This document shows, piece after piece, positions 54,169 through 62,250 of a stretch of 64,000 nt of DNA. The position numbers and the translations under genes are program-made. The stretch comes from Streptomyces flaveolus (GTDB taxonomy: Bacteria > Actinomycetota > Actinomycetes > Streptomycetales > Streptomycetaceae). Under the pieces are notes generated by a model that was not told the DNA's origin, did not search any database, and saw only the letters and a list, made by a program, of their open reading frames with translations. The stretch is from NCBI RefSeq assembly GCF_000716535.1, contig NZ_JNWV01000021.1, positions 1 to 64,000 on the forward strand, read 5' to 3'. Each line of letters opens with the position of its first letter. Positions within the stretch are counted from its first letter, which is position 1.

Positions 54169-55296
54169 TCACCACTCCTTTTTCACGGTCTCGTGCTTGC
54201 TCAGGACGTCGTCGAAAGCGGCGAGGAAGCCGGCGATGTCGGCCGCGGTGAGCTGGCCCATGTTGGCCACCCGGAACACTCCGGCGGACTTCGCCTGGGT
54301 GGCGTAGATGACGTAGCCGCGCTCCTTGAGCCCGTCGTGGAGTTCGTCGTACGTCAGGCCGCCCGCGAGGTGGGCGTTGGTGATCGAGGCGGCCCGCTGG
54401 TGCGGGGGCAGGAGCAGTTCGATGCCGCGCTGCTCGAGGCCCTCGCGGATCTCGCGGGCCCGGTCGGCGTAGCGGCGGCCGCGGGCGGCCACGCCCTCCT
54501 CCAGGGTCAGGTCCAGCGCGGTGTCGAGGGCGCGCAGGACTTGCAGTGCCGGGGTGAACTGGGGACTGCGGTCGAGGACCTGGGCGCGGTAGCCCGCGAA
54601 CAGGTCGAAGTAGAAGGTGCGTGCGGGCAGCGGCTCCAGCGCGGCGAACCGTTCGCGCGGGGCGCAGACGAAGCTGATCCCCGGCAGCCCCTCCAGGCAC
54701 TTGTTCGCGGTGCCGACGCACCAGTCGACGTGGTCGGCGACGACGTCGAGTTCCTCGGCGCCCAGGCTGCTGATGGCGTCGACGATCAGCGACCGGCCGT
54801 GCCGGGCGACGACGTCCCCCAGCTCGCGCAGCGGGTTGAGCATGCCGGTGCTGGTCTCGTGGTGGACCATGCCGACGTGCGTGACGCCGGGGTTCTCGCC
54901 CAGAAAGCGGTCGACCGCCTCGGGCGTGATCGGATTGGCCCACCCGAACTCGAGATGGTCCACGTCGATGCCGTGGACTCGGGCGATGCGCAGCAGCCGT
55001 TCGCCGTAGTGGCCGTTGTCGAGGACGAGGAACCGCCCGTCGGCCGGTACGACGGAGCTGACGACCATCTCCAGGGCCGCCGTGCCCGAGCCCGTGAGCA
55101 GCACGGCGGTGTGCGAGTCGTCGCCGCCGCACACCTCGACGATCTTGTCGGCCACGGTGACCAGGAGTTGCTGGGCCTCGGGTTCGCGGTGGCACTCGTC
55201 GGGCGAGGCGATGGCGGCGCGGACCCGGTCGTGCACATTGACCGGACCCGGGTTCAGCAGGACGACCCGGTCTCGCCGGTCGGGCGCGGTGGTCAT
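54169..55296 (-). CDS. phnW: 2-aminoethylphosphonate transaminase
   Basis: 375 residues from ATG 55296, overlapping the kinase stop (ATGA). Class V aminotransferase: VVLLNPGPVNVHDRVRAAIA (the L-N-P-G-P-V-N start of PhnW), LLTGSGTAALEMVVSSVVPA, VGMVHHETSTGMLNPLRELG, and the PLP lysine K199 in WCVGTANKCLEGLPGISFVC. PhnW interconverts phosphonoacetaldehyde plus alanine and 2-aminoethylphosphonate plus pyruvate. Next to PEP mutase and Ppd it should act in the synthetic direction, giving 2-aminoethylphosphonate. Confidence 0.9.
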   Translation of the reverse strand: MTTAPDRRDRVVLLNPGPVNVHDRVRAAIASPDECHREPEAQQLLVTVADKIVEVCGGDDSHTAVLLTGSGTAALEMVVSSVVPADGRFLVLDNGHYGERLLRIARVHGIDVDHLEFGWANPITPEAVDRFLGENPGVTHVGMVHHETSTGMLNPLRELGDVVARHGRSLIVDAISSLGAEELDVVADHVDWCVGTANKCLEGLPGISFVCAPRERFAALEPLPARTFYFDLFAGYRAQVLDRSPQFTPALQVLRALDTALDLTLEEGVAARGRRYADRAREIREGLEQRGIELLLPPHQRAASITNAHLAGGLTYDELHDGLKERGYVIYATQAKSAGVFRVANMGQLTAADIAGFLAAFDDVLSKHETVKKEW

Positions 55297-56165
55297 GGGG
55301 CGTTCTCCAGGGAGAGGGCGGGTGAGAGGGCGCTGTCGGTCGGGGCGCGCCGCGAGATCAGCGTGCGCGGGGCGTTTCGCGGCCAGTCCGGCAGCGGGGC
55401 GAACAGGTGCCTGAGGTCGGCCGCCGTGCGGTCGCCGCGGGTGATGACGCACTCGGCGCCGCGCCGGGCGGAGTCGGCCAGCGCCTCGACCTTGCCCTCC
55501 ATGGCACCGGTGGCATCCCATGCGTCCGTCCAGAACAGGGCGCGTGCGGCGGCCAGGTCGTCGGGATCGAGGTGGGCGAGCACCGGGGAGCCGGGGCCCC
55601 CGGTGTGGATGCCGTCGACATCGGTGAGGGCCACCACCCGGACCGGGCCGAGGCCCAGGTCCAGCAGGACGGCGGGCACGTCGTCGCTGCTGAGGATGCG
55701 CAGGGTGCCCTCGGCGGTGAGGTAGCAGTCGCTGGACAGCACGGGCAGCGCGCCCTGGGCGAGCAGTCGGCCGACGACCGCGGTGTGGCAGGCCCGGGTG
55801 CCGTCGGGGCGCTCCTCGAGCAGGGAGGTCGCCTGGAGCGGGACGGCCCGCACGCCCTTGGCGCGCAGCCGGGTCGTCCACGCCCAGCGCATCCGGAACG
55901 CGGGTTCGGTCAGGGCGACGGCGGCGTAGGGGTCGTCCTTGGCCGCTTTGATCCGCAGTCCGACCGGGTGGCAGAGCGCTCCGCCCCCGGTCACCAGGAC
56001 CACCCGGCCGGGGAAGGCGGCGACCAGGTCCGCGAGCAGCCCGGCGTAGTCGTCGATCGCCGTGTAGTCGGTCTCGCCGGTGTGCCGCTTGTCGGAGAGG
56101 AGGCTGCCGCCGACCTTCAGGACGAGCAGCCCCGGCTCACCGGCCCGCGTGCCGGGGCCGGTCAC
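55293..56165 (-). CDS. amino acid kinase-fold kinase, FomA/isopentenyl phosphate kinase-like
   Basis: 290 residues from GTG 56165, overlapping the previous stop (GTGA). N-terminal LLVLKVGGSLLSDKRH (K17 and the G-G-S loop) and VVLVTGGGALCHPVGLRIKA, with the histidine (H66) shared by FomA and isopentenyl phosphate kinases in G-G-G-x-x-x-H-P; later VVALTDVDGIHTGGPG and TGAMEGKVEALADSARRGAE. FomA phosphorylates the phosphonate of fosfomycin as self-resistance. Here it may mask the product or activate a phosphonate for nucleotide or ester transfer. Confidence 0.8.
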   Translation of the reverse strand: MTGPGTRAGEPGLLVLKVGGSLLSDKRHTGETDYTAIDDYAGLLADLVAAFPGRVVLVTGGGALCHPVGLRIKAAKDDPYAAVALTEPAFRMRWAWTTRLRAKGVRAVPLQATSLLEERPDGTRACHTAVVGRLLAQGALPVLSSDCYLTAEGTLRILSSDDVPAVLLDLGLGPVRVVALTDVDGIHTGGPGSPVLAHLDPDDLAAARALFWTDAWDATGAMEGKVEALADSARRGAECVITRGDRTAADLRHLFAPLPDWPRNAPRTLISRRAPTDSALSPALSLENAP

Positions 56166-57349
56166 TGGAGCGGCACATTCGAGGCGGTGCCCGCGGTGTG
56201 CCGGCCGGGGTCGAAGAGACGCGCGAGGAAGCTCTGCTGCCAGCGTGCGGTCTGCCCGTCGAGCGAGCCGTACTGCTCCAGGTAGTCGGTGTCGTCCGGG
56301 CGCACCTTGTCGAGCACCCAGGCGGGCACGGACCGTGGGTACAGCACGGCGGTGAAGTGCAGGGCGTAGTAGACGATCGCCTCGGCACCGACCTGGCGGA
56401 CCCGTTCCAGGAACCGCTGCCAGGCGTCGTCGTCGGTGGCCTCGGCCACCAGGCTGAGGTCGAGGAACTTGCTGAGCTGCAGGTCCTGCTTGTTCTCGAA
56501 GAAGTGCAGGCTCACGGCCTCCTTGTGGAGGTGGGAGCACAGGTCGAGCAGCCGGTCGTCCGGGGCCGGGATCCAGGCGGGCACGCCGCACAGCACGGTG
56601 GGTACGGCCCGGTCGAGCAGTTCCTCGGCGGGCACGGAGATGCCGGTCTTCTTCTGGAAGATGTCGTGGCAGATGTCGACGTTGAAGTCGGTGATGTCGG
56701 GACGCCCGCCGGGTTTGCGGTACGGCAGCTGGTTGCTGAGGTTCAGCTTCCAGAACAGCTGCGTCTGGCGGTTGTACGGTTCGATGCGCTCGCCGTCCTC
56801 GGCGACCTGGCCCTGGAGGTAGCCGAGCCGGCCGAGCACCTCGTGGGCGGCGGGCGCGTCGTCGCGGGCCAGCAGGACATCGAGGTCCGCGATGCGGCGC
56901 AGCGCCGGGTCGTGGTACTCGCCCTCGCCGAGGGAGAAGCCCTTGCGGACCGCGAACGGCAGTCCGGCGGCGGTGAGTTCGGCGAAGACGCGGCCGAATT
57001 CGTCGGCGAGTGCCTGGTTGCGGGCGCGGTTGCTCAGGTAGGCGCCGATGAACACCCAGGCGTAGGGGAAGCCGGGGGACTCCCCCGCCTTGCGGTCCAG
57101 GCGGTAGCGGTCGACGTGCCGGCCGATCAGCGGCAGCAGCTTGTGCCAGGCGGCCGCCTCCAGGAAGGCGCCCCAGTCGTGGTCGGGGCGGGCCGCCAGG
57201 GCGCGGATCTCGGCGACGTCGGCCTCGTTCAGCCGCAGCCGGGCGAGCCTGAGCAGCAGCCGGGCGTGGGTGGGCAGGTCGTCGACGGTCACCTCGGGGA
57301 CGGCGGGGGCGTCGGCAGCCGGTACGGGGATCGTGTTCTCGCTTGCCAT
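56162..57349 (-). CDS. PF14907-type nucleotidyltransferase family protein
   Basis: 395 residues from ATG 57349, one base after the adenylation gene. Helical N-terminus (HARLLLRLARLRLNEADVAE), then the polymerase-beta-like active site PFAVRKGFSLGEGEYHDPAL and RRIADLDVLLARDD (R-K-G and D155-x-D157), and a C-terminal region with DRLLDLCSHLHKEAVSLHFF. Family members occur in lasso-peptide (with an HprK-like kinase) and cell-surface loci; the reaction is unproven. The HprK-like partner is in the same operon. Confidence 0.75.
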   Translation of the reverse strand: MASENTIPVPAADAPAVPEVTVDDLPTHARLLLRLARLRLNEADVAEIRALAARPDHDWGAFLEAAAWHKLLPLIGRHVDRYRLDRKAGESPGFPYAWVFIGAYLSNRARNQALADEFGRVFAELTAAGLPFAVRKGFSLGEGEYHDPALRRIADLDVLLARDDAPAAHEVLGRLGYLQGQVAEDGERIEPYNRQTQLFWKLNLSNQLPYRKPGGRPDITDFNVDICHDIFQKKTGISVPAEELLDRAVPTVLCGVPAWIPAPDDRLLDLCSHLHKEAVSLHFFENKQDLQLSKFLDLSLVAEATDDDAWQRFLERVRQVGAEAIVYYALHFTAVLYPRSVPAWVLDKVRPDDTDYLEQYGSLDGQTARWQQSFLARLFDPGRHTAGTASNVPLQ

Positions 57350-57350
57350 G

Positions 57351-59042
57351 TCACACCTTTGCCGGGGTTGTGCCGTCCTGCGTCAGCTGGCGCAGTGCAC
57401 GGTGGTCGGTCTTGCCGTTCTGGGTCAGCGGCAGCGCGTCGAGCTCGGTGAGCCGGCGCGGCACCATGGCCTCGGGGAGCGAGTCGGCCAGGTAGGTCTT
57501 CAGCTCCTCGGCGGAAACGGGGCGCAGCAGCGTGTAGCAGGCGGCGAGTTCGGGCCGCCCGTCGACGACGGGCACCACGACGGCGCACTCGTCGACCGCG
57601 GGGTGACGCCGCAGGACGACCTCGATCTCGTCCAGCTCCATGCGCACTCCGGCGACCTTGACCTGCCGGTCCACGCGTCCCAGGTAGTGGACGACGCCGT
57701 CCTCGAAGCGCGCCAGGTCGCCCGTGCGGTACAGCCGCCCGGTGGGCGAGTCCTGGTCGAAGGGGTCGGTGAAGAACGCGGCGGCGTTGTTCTCGGGGTC
57801 GTTGAGGTAGCCGAGTCCGACGACCACTCCGCCGACGAACAGCTCGCCCGGTTCGCCGGGGTCGGCGGCCCGCCACCGTCCGCCGTCCTGGCGGGTGAGG
57901 AGGTAGAGACGGGCGCCGGTGACCGGTGCGCCGACGGGGAGCCGGGAGCGGGTGGTGTCCTGTGCGGTCACCTCGTGGTGGGTGATGTCGTCCGAACACT
58001 CCGTGGGGCCGTAGGCGTTGAGCAGCCGGATGTGGGGTGCGGCGGCCAGGAAGCGGGCGGCGAGATGGGTGTGCAGCTCCTCGCCGGTGGAGATCAGCCA
58101 GCGCAGCGCGGGCAGGGTGACACCGGTGCGGCGCTCTGCCTGGTCGGTGATCCAGCCGACGACGGTCGGCACGAGTTCGACGACGGTGACGCCGGACCGC
58201 TCCAGGGCGTTCGTCAGGCGCCGCGGGTAGGCCAGCTCCGGTTCGCGCAGCACGACCACGGTGCCGCCGACGAGCAGCGGGGCCAGCATCTGCCAGATGG
58301 AGATGTCGAAGACCAGCGGAGCGGTGAAGGCGAGCCGGTCCGCCTCGGTCAGGCCGAGGTCCTCGACCTTGGCCCAGAGGTGGTTCATCATGCCGCGGTG
58401 CTCCACCGAGGCGCCCTTGGGCCGTCCGGTGGTGCCGGAGGTGAAGATGCAGTAGCGGGGCTCCAGGGAGCGGTCCGGGGCGTCGTCGGCGGACGGGACG
58501 GGCACCGGCGCGCCGGGCCCGAAGGTGTCTGCGCCGGGTGCCGCGACCACCGTCGTCCCCAGCTCGTCCGCCGTCTTCACGGCCGTACGGCCGCGCGGGC
58601 CGTCGCCGCCCGGGTCGCCGGAGTAGTCGAGCAGCAGGTCGGCGCCGCTGCGCGTCAGCACCTCGCCGACCCGCTGGGCCGGCCAGTCGGGGGCGATGGG
58701 CAGGTAGACGGCGCCGAGGCTCTCGAGGGCGAGGAACGCCGCGATCGTGTCGGCCGAGCGGTCGCCGACCGCCGCGACGACCGTGCCGGCCGAGCAGCCG
58801 GCCGCGCTCAGCACGGTGCGGAACCGGTCGACGCGGGCGAGCAGTCCGGCGTAGGTCAGGGCGGACTCGCCGTCGACGACCGCGGTCCGCTCCGGCGTCC
58901 GTGCCGCGGTGCGGGCCACTCGCGTCAGCACACCGGACGCGGTGTCGGACCGGCCGCCGTCCCGGCCCAGGCCCAGCGCGCGGGCCCGCTCGGCGGCACC
59001 CGGTGCGAGCGGCAGGGTCGCCGGCGTCAGGGGCGCGGTCAT
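57351..59042 (-). CDS. stand-alone NRPS adenylation protein
   Basis: 563 residues from ATG 59042 (ATGA overlap with the SbnB-like gene). Core motifs: A3 TSGTTGRPKG (201-210), A4 FDISIWQM, A5 NAYGPTE (342-348), A7 YRTGDLARF, A8 GRVDRQVKVAGVRMELDEIE, catalytic K544 in NGK. My hand-aligned specificity residues are D-I-W-E-I-T-A-D-D-K: D and K hold an alpha-amino acid and three acidic residues suit a basic side chain such as diaminopropionate. No carrier domain is attached; it should load the carrier protein at 49747. Confidence 0.85.
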   Translation of the reverse strand: MTAPLTPATLPLAPGAAERARALGLGRDGGRSDTASGVLTRVARTAARTPERTAVVDGESALTYAGLLARVDRFRTVLSAAGCSAGTVVAAVGDRSADTIAAFLALESLGAVYLPIAPDWPAQRVGEVLTRSGADLLLDYSGDPGGDGPRGRTAVKTADELGTTVVAAPGADTFGPGAPVPVPSADDAPDRSLEPRYCIFTSGTTGRPKGASVEHRGMMNHLWAKVEDLGLTEADRLAFTAPLVFDISIWQMLAPLLVGGTVVVLREPELAYPRRLTNALERSGVTVVELVPTVVGWITDQAERRTGVTLPALRWLISTGEELHTHLAARFLAAAPHIRLLNAYGPTECSDDITHHEVTAQDTTRSRLPVGAPVTGARLYLLTRQDGGRWRAADPGEPGELFVGGVVVGLGYLNDPENNAAAFFTDPFDQDSPTGRLYRTGDLARFEDGVVHYLGRVDRQVKVAGVRMELDEIEVVLRRHPAVDECAVVVPVVDGRPELAACYTLLRPVSAEELKTYLADSLPEAMVPRRLTELDALPLTQNGKTDHRALRQLTQDGTTPAKV

Positions 59043-60088
59043 GAGGCACCCGCGCTCTGGTGACGGTCCAGCTCGTGGAAGAAGCCGCCGATCGGGACGG
59101 TGTCGCCGGCGGCGGTGGCCAGCCGGTGCACATGGGCGCCGACGACGAGGTCCAGCACGCCCAGGCCGAACGGCGAGAAGATGACGGGCCGGTCGGTGGG
59201 TGCCGTGAACTTGCCGGTGAGGACGTCGTACAGCGTGGCGTCCAGGAAGTCGCGGTTGCCGGTCCGCTGTTCGGCCAGGTGCACGGAGGTGTCGGCCTTC
59301 AGCACGTGCTCGACGTCGTCGACGACGTTGGCGCTGCGCAGCACGACCTCGGTGCCCAGGTCGCGCAGCGAGACGTGCAGCACGAGGGGGTTGTGGTCGA
59401 ACCAGGAGGGATCGACCACGTGCGGGGTGGCCGCGGTGGTCGCGAACACGATCAGGTCCGAGGACCGGACGAGGGACTCCGCGTCCTGGTGCACCCGCAC
59501 CGGCCTGTCGGTCGGTCCGAGGACCTGCTTGGCGAAGGAGGCGGCGTACTCCGCGCTGAGGTCGAACACCCCGAACTCGTCGATCTGCCAGCCCAGCTCG
59601 GACAGGTAGTCCTGGACGAACCGGGCGATCAGCCCGGTGCCGAAGAAGCCGACGCGGCGCGGGGTGCCCCGCTGCTCGGCCAGCCGGCGGGCGGCGGAGG
59701 CGGCCGACGCCGCGGTGCGCACCGCGCTGATGATCGACCCTTCGAGACAGGCGTACGGGTACCCGGTGCGCGGGTCGTTGAGCAGCAGCAGCGCCGATGC
59801 GCGCGGAATGCCCAGGTCGAGGTTGGTGGGGAAGCTGGAGATCCATTTGATGCCGTCCACCCCGACCTCGCCGCCCACCGAGGCCGGCAGCGCGATGATG
59901 CGCGCGGTGGGCCGGTCGGGGAAGCGGAGGAAGTAGGACGGCGGGTTCACGGTCCGTCCCTCGCCGTGGAGCCGGTAGGCGTCCTCGACCAGGTCGATGA
60001 TCTCCGCCCGGCGTCCCGCCAGGCTTCTGTGGACGGCCTCGCCCGGGACGACGGAGAATCCCGGGGGGCCGGCCTGTTGCTCAGCCAT
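59039..60088 (-). CDS. sbnB-like: SbnB-like N-(2-amino-2-carboxyethyl)-glutamate dehydrogenase
   Basis: 349 residues from ATG 60088, overlapping the SbnA-like stop by eight bases. Ornithine cyclodeaminase/mu-crystallin fold: GRTVNPPSYFLRFPDRPTAR, GIKWISSFPTNLDLGIPRAS (K81), NAD site VGFFGTGLIARFVQDYLSEL (150-155), LVRSSDLIVFATTAATPHVV. In staphyloferrin B synthesis SbnB oxidatively splits the SbnA product into L-2,3-diaminopropionate and 2-oxoglutarate. The coupled SbnA-like gene supports the same role here. Confidence 0.88.
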   Translation of the reverse strand: MAEQQAGPPGFSVVPGEAVHRSLAGRRAEIIDLVEDAYRLHGEGRTVNPPSYFLRFPDRPTARIIALPASVGGEVGVDGIKWISSFPTNLDLGIPRASALLLLNDPRTGYPYACLEGSIISAVRTAASAASAARRLAEQRGTPRRVGFFGTGLIARFVQDYLSELGWQIDEFGVFDLSAEYAASFAKQVLGPTDRPVRVHQDAESLVRSSDLIVFATTAATPHVVDPSWFDHNPLVLHVSLRDLGTEVVLRSANVVDDVEHVLKADTSVHLAEQRTGNRDFLDATLYDVLTGKFTAPTDRPVIFSPFGLGVLDLVVGAHVHRLATAAGDTVPIGGFFHELDRHQSAGAS

Positions 60089-61055
60089 TGCTGTCTTCCC
60101 GTTCCGTGTGGAGGTCGCCGTAGGTGTCCTGGACCCACGCGTCGTCGTAAACCGTTTCGATGTAGCGGTCGCCAAGGTCAGCGGAGATGGCCACCGCGTT
60201 CAGCGAGCGGCCCGGGTCGTGCTCGGCCAGCCACCGGGCGGCGCCGCTGACGACGGTCCCGGTGGAGCCGCCGAGGAGGAACCCGTGCCGGGCCAGACGC
60301 CGGCACATCCGTACCGCGTCCCGCTCCGGCACCTGGACCACGTCGTGGACCAGGCCCCGGTGCACGAAGGGCATGGGTTCGCTGGCCCCGAGCCCGGGCA
60401 GATGACGTGGGCCGGCTGCCAGGCCGAAGTTGACCGAGCCCACGGTGTCCACCGCGACGATGCGCACCCCGGGGCGGTTCTCCCGGAAGTACTCGGCGCA
60501 TCCGCTGAGCGTCCCGCCGGTCCCCACGCCGACGAAGAGCACGTCGAGAGCGGGGAACTGCTTCGCTATCAAAGGCGCGGTGTTCTCGTAGTGGGCCAGC
60601 CAGTTGGCCGGGTTCTCGTACTGGTTGAGCCACACGTAGCCGGTGTTGTGCTCGCACAGCTCCCGTACGAGTGCCTTGCGCGCGGAGAGGTAGCTGCCGC
60701 TCGCGTCGGGCCGGTCCACCACCACGACCTCGCTGCCGAGCGCCCGCATCAGTTTGACCGTCGCCGGGTTGCACTTGGGGTCGGTGACGCAGACGAAGGG
60801 GATCGACCGCGCCGCCGCGACGATGCTCAGCGCCACGCCGAGGTTGCCCGAGGAGGATTCGACGAGGGTGGAGCCCTCGTCGATCAGACCGTTCCTGAGG
60901 CCGGAGGCGACCATGGACGTGGCGGCCCTGAGCTTCACGGAGCCCGCGAAGTTGAAACCCTCGCACTTGAGGTTCAGCGGGATGCCGAGCGTGTGGTCCA
61001 GGTCGATGTAGACGTCGCTGTCGAGCAGGTCGTCCGCCGTAGAGATGATTGCCAA
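60081..61055 (-). CDS. sbnA-like: SbnA-like 2,3-diaminopropionate synthase subunit
   Basis: 324 residues from TTG 61055; no ATG or GTG precedes the conserved start AIISTADDLLDSDVYIDLDH. Cysteine synthase fold with PLP lysine K41 in FNFAGSVKLRAATSMVASGL, SSGNLGVALSIVAAARSIPF and VGVGTGGTLSGCAEYFRENR. SbnA condenses O-phospho-L-serine with glutamate. A TTG start and weak ribosome site may keep its level low. It follows pepM by 82 bp and overlaps the SbnB-like gene. Confidence 0.88.
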   Translation of the reverse strand: MAIISTADDLLDSDVYIDLDHTLGIPLNLKCEGFNFAGSVKLRAATSMVASGLRNGLIDEGSTLVESSSGNLGVALSIVAAARSIPFVCVTDPKCNPATVKLMRALGSEVVVVDRPDASGSYLSARKALVRELCEHNTGYVWLNQYENPANWLAHYENTAPLIAKQFPALDVLFVGVGTGGTLSGCAEYFRENRPGVRIVAVDTVGSVNFGLAAGPRHLPGLGASEPMPFVHRGLVHDVVQVPERDAVRMCRRLARHGFLLGGSTGTVVSGAARWLAEHDPGRSLNAVAISADLGDRYIETVYDDAWVQDTYGDLHTEREDSNG

Positions 61056-61137
61056 GGGTCCTGTCCGCTTCTGTGCACTGGTCCGCTCACGGCCGCCGTC
61101 CGCTCGTTCCTCGCGCGCCGCGCGGTTGTCCTGGCGG

Positions 61138-61998
61138 TCAGCTGTCGAGCTTCTGCCAGGTGTCGAGCCCCTGGAGCGCGAAGATGTCCTTGACGGAGGC
61201 GATGGATCCCTCGAGTGCCGTGGTGTCGCCGTTCTCGTAAACGGAGCGGTAGGTGTCGCGCAGTGCGCTGACCGTGGCGCGCAGGCCGTGGTTGGCGTAG
61301 ATGACGACGGAGACGCCGGCCTTCCGGATGTCCTCGATGTGCCAGTCGGGGTAGGTGGTCGGGACGATGACCACGGGGACGCGGAAGTCCCAGCCCTCCA
61401 GGAAGGCGACGACCTGGTCACGCGTCTTCGCCTTGGAGTGGACGAGCACGGCGTCCGCGCCGGAGTCGGCGTAGGTGCGGCAGCGCTCCAGGGCGGCGTC
61501 CACGTCGAGGCCGCTGATGAGTGCCTCGGTGCGGGCGATGACGAAGGTCTCCGTGGAGGCCTGCGCCTCCTTGGCAATCTTGATCTTCTTGGCGAACTCC
61601 TTGGTGCCGAGCAGCGTCTGGCCGCCCGCCACGAAGCTGTTCATCTTGGGGAACAGCTTGTCCTCGATGCAGAGTCCGGTGATGCCGGCCGCCTCGAACT
61701 CGTGGACCATGTGCGCCACGTTGAGGTTGCCCCCGTAGCCGGTGTCGCAGTCGGCCACGACCGGGATGCGCAGCACCTTCTGGATGTTCGCGGCGGCTTC
61801 GAGGTACTCGGTCATGCTCAGGATGCTGGCGTCGGGCAGGCCGCGGGACGCGGAGACCTCGAGGCTCGACGACCACACGGCCTGGAAGCCGGCCTCTTCG
61901 GCCAGCAGTCCGCCCAGTGCGTGGTTCGCTCCCGCGACCCGGACGACGTCGTTGTCCGCCAGGACGGAGCGGAATGAGGGGTATATGGGTCGCTGCAC
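61138..61998 (-). CDS. pepM: phosphoenolpyruvate phosphomutase
   Basis: 286 residues from GTG 61998, with AGGAGT seven bases upstream. The diagnostic motif EDKLFPKMNS is at 112-121 (E-D-K-x5-N-S, which separates C-P forming mutases from lyases of the isocitrate lyase superfamily); also VSASRGLPDASILSMTEYLE and metal-binding DCDTGYGG at 83-90. It turns PEP into phosphonopyruvate, the first step of nearly all phosphonate biosynthesis. First gene of the fifteen-gene minus-strand run. Confidence 0.96.
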   Translation of the reverse strand: MQRPIYPSFRSVLADNDVVRVAGANHALGGLLAEEAGFQAVWSSSLEVSASRGLPDASILSMTEYLEAAANIQKVLRIPVVADCDTGYGGNLNVAHMVHEFEAAGITGLCIEDKLFPKMNSFVAGGQTLLGTKEFAKKIKIAKEAQASTETFVIARTEALISGLDVDAALERCRTYADSGADAVLVHSKAKTRDQVVAFLEGWDFRVPVVIVPTTYPDWHIEDIRKAGVSVVIYANHGLRATVSALRDTYRSVYENGDTTALEGSIASVKDIFALQGLDTWQKLDS

Positions 61999-62250
61999 GC
62001 CTGAAACTCCTGGTCTTTTGACAGTGAGGTGGCAACCCTTGCCAAAGCGCTGGGCTGCGCTGAGCTGTGCGCTGAGCTTGCTGTGAACTGCCGAGATCCA
62101 GCCACTGAGGCGTTTGATCGATCGGCACAGCCCGAAAAACTAGATGGGCTTGGCAAGGCTTGTCAATGGCTTGTCAACTCATTGCCAACGTGCTGCAATC
62201 GTCTTGGCCCGGCTGTCGGGCCGACGGGAAGAAGAGAGGAACAGCAGAGA
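61999..62250. promoter_or_regulatory. divergent promoter region of the phosphonate cluster
   Basis: 252 bp separate pepM and the oxygenase gene, the only divergent gap in the cluster. Three decamers in a row, GGCTTGGCAA (62147-62156), GGCTTGTCAA (62157-62166) and GGCTTGTCAA (62168-62177), are followed by TTGCCAA (62182-62188), which pairs with TTGGCAA (62150-62156). Another TTGCCAA is at 62039-62045 on the pepM side. These look like operator sites for a cluster regulator, but no regulator gene is visible in the cluster part seen here. Confidence 0.6.

Noticed and set aside
54169..55296. Phosphonate degradation (PhnW with PhnX) rather than synthesis
   Set aside because: No phosphonatase (PhnX), PhnA, PhnY/PhnA pair, C-P lyase or phosphonate ABC transporter genes are present, while PEP mutase and Ppd are.
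61138..61998. Isocitrate lyase or phosphonopyruvate hydrolase instead of PEP mutase
   Set aside because: The E-D-K-x5-N-S motif is the mutase form, and Ppd and PhnW in the same operon fit synthesis rather than breakdown.
47347..62250. Several long plus-strand open frames opposite the phosphonate operon
   Set aside because: They mirror minus-strand genes with clear catalytic motifs and coupled starts; high GC alone keeps them open. They show no families and no ribosome sites.
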